Shown: positions 1 to 6,836 of the stretch, piece after piece
Layout of the letters: every line of letters begins with the position of its first letter
How positions within the stretch are numbered: the first letter of the stretch is position 1
Assembly (NCBI GenBank): GCA_900553525.1
Contig: USDZ01000022.1
Coordinates: 1 to 16,079, forward strand
DNA: 16,079 bases
Direction: 5' to 3'
Source: an uncultured Oscillospiraceae bacterium
GTDB lineage: Bacteria; Bacillota; Clostridia; Oscillospirales; Acutalibacteraceae
Notes under the pieces: model-generated
The model's input: the letters and a program-made list of their open reading frames with translations, nothing else
Database searches by the model: none
What the model was told of the DNA's origin: nothing
Translations under genes and position numbers: made by a program

Positions 1-53
1 GCGCCACCTTGCCAAGGTGGAGGTAGCGAGTTCGAGCCTCGTAAGCCGCTCCA
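1..53 (+). tRNA. tRNA-Gly (anticodon GCC), 3' part only
   Basis: The window opens inside this tRNA. A five-pair anticodon stem (4-8 with 16-20) encloses a seven-base loop with GCC at 11-13, which reads glycine GGC/GGT codons. A T-arm with the GTTCGAG core follows, then the 3' acceptor strand AAGCCGC, discriminator T and an encoded CCA ending at 53. The 5' acceptor strand and D-arm lie outside the window. It precedes tRNA-Cys on the same strand, so the two may belong to one tRNA cluster. Confidence 0.93.
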
Positions 54-57
54 AATG

Positions 58-86
58 AAAAGGGCGTCCGGGTACGGCGCCTTTTT
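58..86 (+). terminator. weak intrinsic terminator after tRNA-Gly
   Basis: An imperfect hairpin pairs AAAAGG (58-63) with CCTTTT (80-85) and continues inward with one bulged G; a short T-run follows. It lies between two tRNAs, so it could partly end transcription or mark a processing region. Confidence 0.45.
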
Positions 87-95
87 CCATCCTTC

Positions 96-170
96 GGCGA
101 CATAGCCAAGTGGTAAGGCATGGGTCTGCAAAACCCTGATTCCCCAGTTCAAATCTGGGTGTCGCCTCCA
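96..170 (+). tRNA. tRNA-Cys (anticodon GCA)
   Basis: A complete cloverleaf can be read. The acceptor arm GGCGACA (96-102) pairs with TGTCGCC (160-166), followed by discriminator T and encoded CCA. The anticodon loop carries GCA at 128-130 (cysteine). The T-arm has the TTCAAAT loop between CCCAG and CTGGG. Length is 75 bases including CCA. Confidence 0.96.
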
Positions 171-214
171 AAAAAGGAAAGGACTCCACGGAGTGGGGTT
201 CTTTCCTTTTTTAT
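171..214 (+). terminator. strong Rho-independent terminator after tRNA-Cys
   Basis: A long stem formed by 171-189 and 193-211 (A-rich foot, GGAAAG and CTCCAC core, three-base GGA loop) ends in a T-run. It begins directly after the CCA of tRNA-Cys, so it marks the end of the tRNA transcript. Confidence 0.9.
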
Positions 215-325
215 TTTCCAGGCAATCCCAATTCAAGCGAAGGTTTGAACCTGTATGTTTTGCGGCTTCTGGAAACCGCATAAACCCTTTCATCGGTTGG
301 TTGCTTTTCATTGGCAAAAAATGGG

Positions 326-354
326 TTTACAAAAAAGCAGGGCTATGGTATGCT
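326..354 (+). promoter_or_regulatory. sigma-A-type promoter for the small CDS
   Basis: TTTACA (326-331) and TATGCT (349-354) are separated by 17 bases. Transcription would start near 361. This makes an ATG at 395 the usable start of the small gene downstream and rules out the earlier in-frame ATG at 311, which would lie upstream of the transcript. Confidence 0.55.
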
Positions 355-394
355 TATTAGCGTGATTAGTGTTCACATTGGAAGGGGCATACCG

Positions 395-595
395 ATGAAC
401 TTGGGTGAAAAGCAGGATCTCGTTGACGAGCTGCGGCGTCAGATCGAACTGTGCGCGCGGCAGGTGGATGCTTATTCCAATAAACGGGATAAAAACGCGA
501 AAAATATGTGGTATTACTGGTATGGCAGACGGGAAGAATGCGAGCAGATTCTCGCGTATATCCAAAACAAAATGGAACAGCCGGCTCTTAAGTAG
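395..595 (+). CDS. small hypothetical protein (66 aa)
   Basis: I do not recognise this family. The start is set at 395 because GGAAGGGG (380-387) sits seven bases upstream as a ribosome site and a promoter lies at 326-354. The frame is open back to 311, but that ATG lacks both signals. The product is soluble, highly charged and probably helical. The N-terminal half is heptad-like (LVDELRRQIELCARQVDAY), and a WYYWYGRREE aromatic stretch in the second half suggests a short amphipathic or coiled-coil protein. It has no signal peptide or membrane segment. It stands alone between the tRNA cluster and the convergent lipoprotein operon. Confidence 0.65.
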   Translation: MNLGEKQDLVDELRRQIELCARQVDAYSNKRDKNAKNMWYYWYGRREECEQILAYIQNKMEQPALK

Positions 596-731
596 TTTCC
601 TGTTTTTGACGTGAATATTATTTACATTCATCTTAGATAAAAAATCTTTACAAATCCTCACATAACCTCTTCCATGAATGTCAGACAAACGAAAACTCCA
701 ATAGGGGGACTCTATTCAAAAAAATGATGTT

Positions 732-1736
732 TTAACTGTTCAAAACCGACTCTCTTTCCACCTTATGTGTGATTACAAAGTCGTTGTTCTCGTATTTGGT
801 AGTATATATAGTTGCCCCTTGGTCTAGGACACTGATATTTTCAGCACCGTTGCTTAGAATCTCCTGAAGCAGGGCATTTTCTGTCGAAGCATAATATAAC
901 CTACCCTCCGTAGTAATCCAGATGTCCTTTTTGTAAACTACAAACGTCTCTGGTACCATATCCCCAATTTTTACCGCCTCGCCCCCTGTAAGGGGCAACC
1001 GATACAATTTGGCATCGTCCAGACGATTTGTAAAAACAATGCCGCATTCATCCACCGCGAGCGAATAGGCTTTTATGCCTTCCAGTTGGGCGGTTTCACC
1101 GGTCGACAGTTTATATAGGAACACATTTCCAAAGGTATCCGTGTAATAGAGAGTTCCGTCGAAGCAGGCAAACTGCTGAATTTCCTTTTCAAACAAAATG
1201 GTCTCCCTACCGTCGTCAACCGCCGTGACATATCCATTATGAATCAAAATCAGGCGGTTATCTAAAAAACAATAATCCACAATCCGCCCCTGTCGTACCA
1301 CCGCGCTGCTAGAGGCTGGCGTGGACCACAATTCCACCCCAAACAGCGAAATGGAACGGCTTTGTTTTTGTTCATATATAGTATATTCCTGAAACGAATC
1401 GAGGTTCAGATACTGGATTTGCACTCCGGTTTGTGTTTCCCGCATATAAAAAAAGCCGTTGTTATAAGGACGGATCGGTTTGCTTGACAAAACCTCCTCA
1501 TCCGAATAAAAGGGGTCCCGCTTTATCGGCTGGAACAAGTTCTCCCCTTTTAGACAGAATTCCGGACGGTTTGTTTGTACGGTGCTGACTAGATAATCTC
1601 CGACATCATAGAGAAAGGGGACGTAGGAGTTGGAATAAGGCCCGCCCGGAAACTCTGGGACGGGCTGTGGAGCACAGCTGCCCAATAGCGGCGTTAGCAG
1701 TAAACAGACCGCTGCGAACTGTATACGAAGTCTCAT
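732..1736 (-). CDS. lipoprotein with beta-propeller-like repeats (DUF5050-like)
   Basis: The predicted product is a 334-aa extracytoplasmic lipoprotein. I chose the ATG at 1736 because it places a classic signal peptide at the N-terminus: basic MRLR, a hydrophobic core, then the lipobox LLGSC with the lipidated Cys at residue 21. The longer frame to 1841 would overlap the permease and bury this signal. The mature part contains repeated short beta units rich in YY-TD, LY-L and V-IT patterns with G-E turns (for example IYTTKY, LYYTDTFGN, KLYRLPLTGGE). These are typical of DUF5050 or six-bladed-propeller sensor proteins. It follows the permease by 26 bp and is probably co-transcribed with it, so a role as accessory or sensor lipoprotein of that transporter is inferred. 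The ligand is unknown. Confidence 0.75.
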   Translation of the reverse strand: MRLRIQFAAVCLLLTPLLGSCAPQPVPEFPGGPYSNSYVPFLYDVGDYLVSTVQTNRPEFCLKGENLFQPIKRDPFYSDEEVLSSKPIRPYNNGFFYMRETQTGVQIQYLNLDSFQEYTIYEQKQSRSISLFGVELWSTPASSSAVVRQGRIVDYCFLDNRLILIHNGYVTAVDDGRETILFEKEIQQFACFDGTLYYTDTFGNVFLYKLSTGETAQLEGIKAYSLAVDECGIVFTNRLDDAKLYRLPLTGGEAVKIGDMVPETFVVYKKDIWITTEGRLYYASTENALLQEILSNGAENISVLDQGATIYTTKYENNDFVITHKVERESVLNS

Positions 1737-1762
1737 CAAATCTTCACTCTCTTCGTCTTGGG

Positions 1763-2881
1763 TTATTCCGACCGGACATAGTGTTTGTATAGCCAGAAAC
1801 CAAAAAAGGCCATTAACCCTGCGCTCCCTAACAGAAGACACAGGAATTCTACCGGAGTGATTCCGCGCAGGATTACCTCTTGAGAGCCGTTCAGCATCTC
1901 TTTATATACTGGCCCGGTAAAGTATCCGCCGGCCTCCAGAAGACCGGTGGGAAGAGGGAGAAGAAGGTACCCCCTATCATCATAAAATAGAAAATAGGGG
2001 AGGATAACTGCACAGGTGCCAGAGAAGATACCGATGTAGGCGCGCCGGAAGATTTCTGTGAAGCAAAGGACGATGACAGCAAGGTAGATTGCTCCTGCTG
2101 CGCGTACTAAATACTCGCTGAACGCCGTGAACCACAGAGACATGGAATAGGGAGAATTCCGGTATCCAGATAGGCTCTGGACCGGGCTGCCTGCATGCGC
2201 AAGAGGAAATTGCAAACCTATATAAGCTAGATCAGCCAGTTGAAATAATGTCACCGTTAGTACTGCATACAAAACCCCCGTGATGAGTTTGTGGTAAAGG
2301 ATCCGACGTTTGCCGTACTGGGTGACCGTCAATAGAGGATACATACCATTTCCTGATTCTATGGAAAAGATAAGTGCGGAAAGAATCAGCACACAGAAGC
2401 TCATGAGAATATCCGGCCTTTTCCGCCCATCCAAAAAGGCATCCCAGCCCCGGGTATCGATTAAGTGGCGGTTTTCGGGATCCTCCCGAACAGACAAATA
2501 CTGCATATAGAACTCTTGAAATGTGTCTTTGCCCTCAATATAGGGTTCTAGGCCGTCTGTCAAGCATTTCATTTCCTCCCGAGTTATGTATCCGCTTGAA
2601 AAGTCATCCATAGCTTGCGCATACCGTTCTTCTGCATCTTGAAAAAGTCTATATTCTGCCTCGATTTCTGCTGCTTTTTCGGGAGTGAGATGAACTCCCC
2701 AACGCTCATAATAGCTCTGAGCCAAACGTTCCGCTTTCATAGTAATTTGATAGCGGGCGGTATCGACGCCTGTGGATAATAAGGTGATTTTCAATACCAG
2801 AAAGATAAGCAAAATGAAAAGTCCCCTGCTGTTGATCAGGAGCTTTTTGCTTTCCCAACGGATTCCTTGTATGACAGTCAT
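1763..2881 (-). CDS. ABC-2-type transporter permease
   Basis: This 372-aa membrane protein has the architecture of ABC-2 permeases. It has a cytosolic N-terminus with basic residues, TM1 near residues 20-38, a large charged loop (39-155), and then about five helices near 157-176, 198-222, 258-276, 280-299 and 344-364. The large loop after TM1 resembles permeases of the bacitracin/lantibiotic-export or Na+-efflux type, but the substrate cannot be named. Its ATG overlaps the stop of the upstream permease fragment (ATGA at 2878-2881), which shows translational coupling in the original operon. No ATP-binding subunit is present in the window, so this protein probably has no functional partner unless one is encoded elsewhere. 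Confidence 0.75.
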   Translation of the reverse strand: MTVIQGIRWESKKLLINSRGLFILLIFLVLKITLLSTGVDTARYQITMKAERLAQSYYERWGVHLTPEKAAEIEAEYRLFQDAEERYAQAMDDFSSGYITREEMKCLTDGLEPYIEGKDTFQEFYMQYLSVREDPENRHLIDTRGWDAFLDGRKRPDILMSFCVLILSALIFSIESGNGMYPLLTVTQYGKRRILYHKLITGVLYAVLTVTLFQLADLAYIGLQFPLAHAGSPVQSLSGYRNSPYSMSLWFTAFSEYLVRAAGAIYLAVIVLCFTEIFRRAYIGIFSGTCAVILPYFLFYDDRGYLLLPLPTGLLEAGGYFTGPVYKEMLNGSQEVILRGITPVEFLCLLLGSAGLMAFFGFWLYKHYVRSE

Positions 2882-3212
2882 AATGGAATTCCTCTCTTAG
2901 TACACGCATTTCGATGGGTTTCCAAAAAACCGCACAGAAAGAGAAGAAACAAGACAAAAACCGCGTTGGTAACGGTCAAAAGCAAATCTTGACGGACCGC
3001 CAGGCCAAAAATTGAGACGGTTTTCATGGTGGTTAACGTGCCGGCCAGTTCAAATAGAGTAACCCAACTGCCAACTGACCCGCCCTTTAGGATGATACCG
3101 GGGAGCAAGAGTGCGAGAGCACCTATAAACGCTGCCAATTCGTGGCTAAACAGGGCCGAACTGAAAAGGGACAACATGCAGACTGTCAGTGCTCCCAGAA
3201 ATTTCCATCCAA
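2878..3212 (-). pseudogene. C-terminal fragment of a second ABC-2 permease, cut by IS30
   Basis: About 110 residues remain, with three to four hydrophobic segments (for example FLGALTVCMLSLFSSALF, AAFIGALALLLPGIIL and LLLTVTNAVFVLFLLFLCGF). This is the usual C-terminal half of an ABC-2 permease. The reading frame runs into the insertion-sequence end at 3213, and an ATG inside the IS (3298-3300) keeps it open by chance. The native N-terminus and promoter are gone. The stop codon overlaps the start of the next permease, so both belonged to one operon. The product is unlikely to work. Confidence 0.8.
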
Positions 3213-3459
3213 GGTGAATTAAACTATCAAGTGCAACAAAATAAGGAAAAAAGAGTTCATGCAGAACCCCTGTGGTAGAATGGAGTTGACAGACAACCAA
3301 AATACCAGGAGGGGACTGTATGAACTACCATCATCTTAGCATAGAAGAACGCAGTTGTATACGGAAATATTACGTAGATGGACTCAGTTATCGAGAGATC
3401 GCTCGGCTAATTGGCAGGAATGTGAGCACGGTATCAAGAGAGATACGGCGGAACTGTAC
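3213..3459 (+). repeat. 247-bp inverted repeat, left arm
   Basis: This arm matches the complement of 3957-4203 at equal length. The outer part (IS terminus, leader and first codons) has few mismatches. The inner roughly 70 bp (codons about 25-47 of the transposase) has clearly more, mostly silent, changes. Confidence 0.85.
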
Positions 3460-3960
3460 GCATATGTATGATATACCCACCTACTATCCGCACACAGCAC
3501 AGAAGAAGTATCTGCTGCGGCGTTCCTATTGCCATCGTGGGATGTTTCATTCGCAGGAAGTAATTGACTACATTAATGCGAAGCTGGAAGCAACCTGGTC
3601 ACCGGAACAAATCTCTTGCACGCCGTGCGAGTTGAAGATGCCAAGCTGGCGCACCATCTACCGCTGGATCTATGAGAAATACCTGGTGAACGGAAACCTG
3701 AAAGTGCTGCGGCACAAAGGAAAGAGCCACGGCACCAAGGAAACGCGAGGGAAATACAGTAAGGGCAAGTCAATACGCAAACGGGACAAATCCGTGTACA
3801 GCCGGAAAGAAGCCGGACACTGGGAAGCGGATACGGTTGTGAGCGGTCAGGGAAAGAGCAAGGCATGCTTCGCCACTTTGGCAGAGCGGAAAACACGCTT
3901 TTATATTGCGTTGAAGATTCCAGACCGAAAGGCCGAAACGATGGAGAACGCCATCTGTAC
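3320..3960 (+). pseudogene. IS30-family transposase, 3'-truncated
   Basis: The start follows AGGAGG (3307-3312). The first part holds the IS30-type helix-turn-helix (LSIEERSCIRKYYVDGLSY, then EIARLIGRNVSTVSREIRRN). The middle part (SPEQIS, TIYRWIYEKY) is typical of the family. The first catalytic Asp of the DDE triad is in GHWEADTVVSG. The family's second Asp (in a T-DRG-EF motif) and the Glu are missing, because homology stops near residue 213 at the joint 3957-3960. After that the frame runs by chance through the inverted copy to 4159. The enzyme cannot be active. Confidence 0.9.
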
Positions 3961-4096
3961 AATTACGCCGTATCTCCCGCGAGATCGTACTCACGTTCCT
4001 TCCAACCAGCCGTGCAATCTCTCGATAACTGAGTCCATCTACGTAATATTTCCGTATACAACTACGTTCTTCTATGCTAAGATGATGATAGTTCAT
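3957..4096 (-). pseudogene. second IS30 transposase, N-terminal fragment
   Basis: The ATG at 4096 starts the same MNYHHLSIEERSCIRKYYVDG sequence, continuing through EIARLVGRNVSTISREIRRN. It then loses all similarity at 3957, where the antisense of the left copy begins. Only the DNA-binding helix-turn-helix remains, about 47 residues. A chance frame continues to 3770. If translated, it could in principle still bind IS ends. Confidence 0.85.
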
Positions 4097-4203
4097 ACAG
4101 TCTCCTCCTGGTATTTTGGTTGTCTGACAACTCCATTCTACCACAGGGGCTCTGTATGAACTCTTTTTTTCCTATTTTGTTGCACTTGATAGTTTAATTC
4201 ACC
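3957..4203 (-). repeat. 247-bp inverted repeat, right arm
   Basis: This is the inverted partner of 3213-3459. It carries the leader and the first 47 or so codons of a second IS30 transposase, reading leftwards. The two arms flank about 500 bp that belong only to the left copy. Confidence 0.85.
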
Positions 4204-4659
4204 CTCGTAGATATCACTAATGTTACTTTAAATAAAAACGAATTCGTTATTGACGATGATGCTGACGAATCTATGACGGAACTTAGAGAGAATGAGCCAA
4301 CTGGAAAACTAACAGGAATAAGTTCAGCAGTACTGACAGGCGGCGGTTTGAGAAATAACGACTTTGTAAAAGAATGTATGCAGCAAAATTTTATTTTCTC
4401 AAGTATGCGGTATAAATTTCAACACAAATCCCTGCCAATTACCGTTGAAATAGATATTACGTTTAAGCAAACTGACTTAAAAATCAATATTACACGAACT
4501 TGGCGAACAGAAGATGATGGAAAAGATTATATTACTCCCTTGCCAGGTAGTGAGCAAGATGAATATATTGATTATTTTCAAAATGTTGCTTATTCGGTAT
4601 ATTCTGAGCTTTTGGCAAAACAGAGAGCGGGAGTTGAAGTTTTGAATAAAGACAAATAA
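4204..4659 (+). pseudogene. hypothetical gene lacking its 5' end
   Basis: The frame is open from the very edge of the IS (a stop sits at 4195-4197 inside the IS end) to 4659, giving 151 residues. The first in-frame ATG, at 4273, has no ribosome site, so the true start was lost when the IS joint formed. The product is soluble with an acidic N-terminal stretch (IDDDADE) and a beta-rich centre (ITVEIDITFK, DLKINITRTW). I do not recognise the family. The A+T-rich codon use contrasts with the genes at 8366 onward and suggests foreign origin. Confidence 0.6.
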
Positions 4660-4724
4660 TTTTTTTGAGTCTGCGTTACAGATGGTACTTAAACAGGAGA
4701 ATTGTCATAGGATACGGATGCTAA

Positions 4725-4756
4725 TAACCCCAAAAAGCCTGCCTTTTCAGGGGTTA
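4725..4756. repeat. hairpin with TAACCCC/GGGGTTA arms
   Basis: A perfect seven-pair stem (4725-4731 with 4750-4756), with partial A/T pairing inside, follows the truncated hypothetical gene. It has no T-run on either side, so it is only a weak terminator candidate. Confidence 0.4.
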
Positions 4757-4779
4757 AGATGTACTTATTCAAAGTTCAC

Positions 4780-4945
4780 ACAGGCAGAATTTTTGGCGTA
4801 GTTTCATTTCGCAAGCAATGCAAACATGTACATGTTTTGCGTTTTTGGCCGGATAGTACCGTCCAAAACGCTTGTTGAGGGATAATCCCCCAAGCCCCAA
4901 GATCGTCCCCTCCGGTGACGGCTGCGTGTCCTGCGGAGGCTGAAA
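4780..4945 (-). other. palindrome-rich non-coding segment, possible mobilisation (oriT/mobC upstream) remnant
   Basis: No convincing gene is present. The segment holds a perfect 16-bp palindrome AAACATGTACATGTTT (4822-4837), an inverted repeat GCGTTTTTGG/CCAAAACGC (4839-4848 with 4863-4871) and CCTCCG/CGGAGG (4909-4914 with 4934-4939). From memory, this kind of sequence, ending in a GAACTTTGAA motif on the minus strand, occurs just upstream of mobC/relaxase genes in Tn1549-like elements of clostridia. Here the motif is not followed by a ribosome site or gene. The identification is inference. Confidence 0.35.
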
Positions 4946-4964
4946 AATTGAAATAAGCAAAAAG

Positions 4965-5008
4965 AAAAACTCTATGCAAATGGTTCGTCCATTCACATAG
5001 AGTTTTTT
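4965..5008. terminator. bidirectional intrinsic terminator
   Basis: AAAAACTCTATG (4965-4976) pairs with CATAGAGTTTTT (4995-5006). An inner ATGG/CCAT pairing closes a TTCGT loop. A-run and T-run feet make it usable from both strands. No intact gene now abuts it, so it is probably left over from lost neighbours. Confidence 0.75.
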
Positions 5009-5056
5009 ATTTCCCGCTCACTTGGCATAGGTCAGTATTTTTGCAATGCTTCTTTA

Positions 5057-5230
5057 TGCTCCTCTGCCTTTTGGGGGTGGGATTTGAACTCTCGAACTCA
5101 CACAAAAAGTTGTAGCGACAGCGAGCCGTTATGATGGGCGTAGGCGACTTGAAAAGTCGCCATAACCGAACGGGCGGGCCGAGCGTGACTTTTGGCGAAA
5201 GAGTCGGAGCAAAGTTCACTTTGCTCCGAC
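5057..5230. repeat. structured non-coding segment with tRNA-like T-loop and two perfect hairpins
   Basis: On the minus strand the segment ends in a TTCAAATCCCACCCCC run that looks like a tRNA T-loop without a paired T-stem. It also contains GGCGACTT/AAGTCGCC (5143-5150 with 5154-5161, three-base loop), enlarged by GTTATG/CATAAC, and the perfect 12-bp stem GTCGGAGCAAAG/CTTTGCTCCGAC (5203-5214 with 5219-5230, loop TTCA). No credible gene covers it. I suspect a dispersed clostridial repeat, but only a genome search could show that. Confidence 0.45.
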
Positions 5231-5304
5231 TTATGTGCAGAATATAAAAAAGATACTTTTTTCATTTCAGAGGATAAAGTTGAACTTCGAGATATGGACA
5301 ATGT

Positions 5305-6266
5305 TCATTTTGTAAATATGGTTATCAATAAATCTTCCTCAATGCCTTTAAAAGCTATATCCGAAAATTCTTCCCCGTATTTACTTTTAGCTTCATTTAA
5401 TAACTCGTTCATAACAATGTCATGTAGGTCTTGCGGGACATCAACCTGATCCGAAAAACCTCTGCCATTAAACCGCGGTAAAAATCTGTCTTTTAGCGGA
5501 TTTTCATATACATTACCACGTTCAATAAGCTTTTCTTTTTTGCTTTCAAACAATTTATCGCAAACCGCTTCACGATTAAAATTCCAACTGTATTTTTTAG
5601 GATGAATTTGATGCGCTTTTAGTTTATTCCAATATTCACTGTAAAAAAATTAAGTATTTCAAGGTATTTTGTGTTATCAAAAGTATTGTCAAAGTCCTTT
5701 CCAGGCCTGTCGTCTTTGCAGATAAACTTACCTCCCTTTTTAAGAATGCGATAAATTTCCGAAACAACCTTTTCTGGATTTGATATCAAGTGCAATACAC
5801 TGTTGGCTACAACAGTATCAACGCTATTATCCGTGAGCGGTATTTCGAGTGCGTTCATACGGCAAAGGGTAACATTACCAAGTGAAATGTGATTGTATTC
5901 TGCTTTTTTTCGTAATATCGAAAGCATTGTGTTCGATATATCGCCGGCAATTATTTTTGTGCCAAAAGAGGCACATGGAACCGTAAAACAACCGTCTCCA
6001 CAAGCCAAATCCAAGAAAACGCCTTCTCCCGTTTCTTGTGACACTTCCTGTGCAAACAGTCTATTTCCTTCTTCGATTGTATATTTTCGGCTGCCAGAAT
6101 AACTTTCTCCGATAAATTCATAACCGATATATTTATCTCCGTCGCCTTGGGTGATAATATCCGGCATATTGGATAATTGCCATATTCCATTTTCGCAAGG
6201 TACCGCATAGCCGCAGGAACAAAGAGGTAAATTCATCTCCGCTTTGCAACTTGGACAAATAAACAT
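5305..6266 (-). pseudogene. class I SAM-dependent methyltransferase with zinc ribbon, broken by a -1 frameshift
   Basis: The start at 6266 follows a perfect GGAGG site and a promoter. The N-terminus has a zinc-ribbon-like CPSC (4-7) and CSC (16-18). The SAM-binding motif I is FLDLACGDGCF (84-94), followed by AGDIS (107-111) and a PLTDNSVDTVVANSVLHLI core (133-151). The frame stops at 5619 after a short non-homologous tail. A one-base shift in the run of seven T (plus-strand A-run 5645-5651) opens a second frame. That frame reads YSEYWNKLKAHQIHPKKYSW and continues to 5305 with a coherent C-terminal domain (RFNGRGFSDQV, KYGEEF, FKGIEEDLLITIF). Repaired, the protein has 320 residues. The substrate is unknown; RlmA-like enzymes also combine a zinc ribbon and this fold, but the C-terminus differs. 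The break could be a real mutation, a sequencing error or slippage. Confidence 0.8.
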
Positions 6267-6304
6267 TATATTTTCCCTCCTTAATATCATTTGATTTTGT
6301 GTAT

Positions 6305-6333
6305 ATTGTAGCATGCCCTACTCTTTGCTGCAA
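6305..6333 (-). promoter_or_regulatory. promoter of the methyltransferase gene
   Basis: On the minus strand TTGCAG (6328-6333) and TACAAT (6305-6310) are 17 bases apart. The GGAGG ribosome site of the methyltransferase follows about 25 bases downstream. Both boxes are close to consensus. Confidence 0.65.
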
Positions 6334-6533
6334 GTAAATCCGATGGCTTTTTATTTTTGCTTTCCTGCTTTTAATAGAAACAACACGGTTAAGAACTAAG
6401 AAAAAATCAAAAAGTGTCTAGAAAGAAACGAGCCGCAATGCGACTTTTTCCTTTTTAGAGAATGGATAACGGGAACTCCAGAGCTTTAAATACAAAAGAG
6501 ATAACAAGTAAAAACGCGAGAAGAAAGCTTAAT

Positions 6534-6577
6534 AAAAAACTGAGTCCGGAACGCAAATTGCGTCCAGACTCAGTCTG
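6534..6577 (-). terminator. terminator-like hairpin, repeat copy A
   Basis: ACTGAGTC (6539-6546) pairs with GACTCAGT (6567-6574), and an inner ACGCAA/TTGCGT stem extends it. Read on the minus strand the hairpin ends in TTTTTT, as in an intrinsic terminator. It could end transcription from the AraC-type gene. A near-identical copy lies 95 bp away. Confidence 0.6.
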
Positions 6578-6628
6578 GAAAGGTTGTATAAAATAGATGC
6601 TTCCCGGTCGCGAGAAAATTATTTTGAT

Positions 6629-6672
6629 AAAAAACTGAGTCCGAACGCGGAATGCGTCCAGACTCAGTCTGG
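6629..6672 (-). terminator. terminator-like hairpin, repeat copy B
   Basis: The outer stem ACTGAGTC/GACTCAGT and the minus-strand T-run are the same as in copy A, with a changed inner loop. The foot CCAGACTCAGTCTGG (6658-6672) is itself a palindrome, so two alternative pairings are possible. As the copy nearer the stop of the AraC-type gene, it would be the first terminator met. Confidence 0.6.
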
Positions 6673-6836
6673 TGGCAAGCGACTATAAAAAGATGTTTTT
6701 GGAGTTTTGGATGGGAGATTTGAACCCTTGTAAGGGACAAAAATTACCAAAGTTTAGACTCCATTTTGCCTTTGACAACGTACTTCACGATTGTTTTCAA
6801 ACCAGGTCATAACTGTGTTTCAAACGCGGTAAAAAA

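Larger units (their letters stand above)
3213..4203. mobile_element. head-to-head chimera of two IS30-family 5' ends
   Basis: The element is bounded by the same terminal sequence in inverse orientation, beginning GGTGAATTAAACTATCAAG at 3213 and ending with its complement at 4203. Each end is followed inward by the same leader, ribosome site (AGGAGG) and IS30 transposase start. Both ends are therefore transposase-proximal (left) ends, and no right end is present. The internal joint lies at GTAC 3957-3960. Flanking bases differ on the two sides and no target duplication is visible. This fits recombination or deletion between two inverted IS copies rather than one insertion. Confidence 0.85.

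Noticed and set aside
308..688. 126-aa minus-strand frame overlapping the small CDS
   Set aside because: It lies antisense to a gene with its own promoter and ribosome site, has no ribosome site itself and reads through the region of the plus-strand promoter.
3573..3962. 129-aa minus-strand frame inside the IS
   Set aside because: It is antisense to the truncated transposase, whose motifs are clear; cysteine- and arginine-rich composition is typical of a shadow frame.
4769..4996. Two overlapping short minus-strand frames
   Set aside because: No convincing ribosome site or domain is present, and the region is better explained by palindromes of a possible mobilisation remnant plus a terminator.
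5098..5301. 67-aa minus-strand frame
   Set aside because: It translates through two perfect hairpins and the tRNA-like trace; the protein would be read from an RNA-like repeat.
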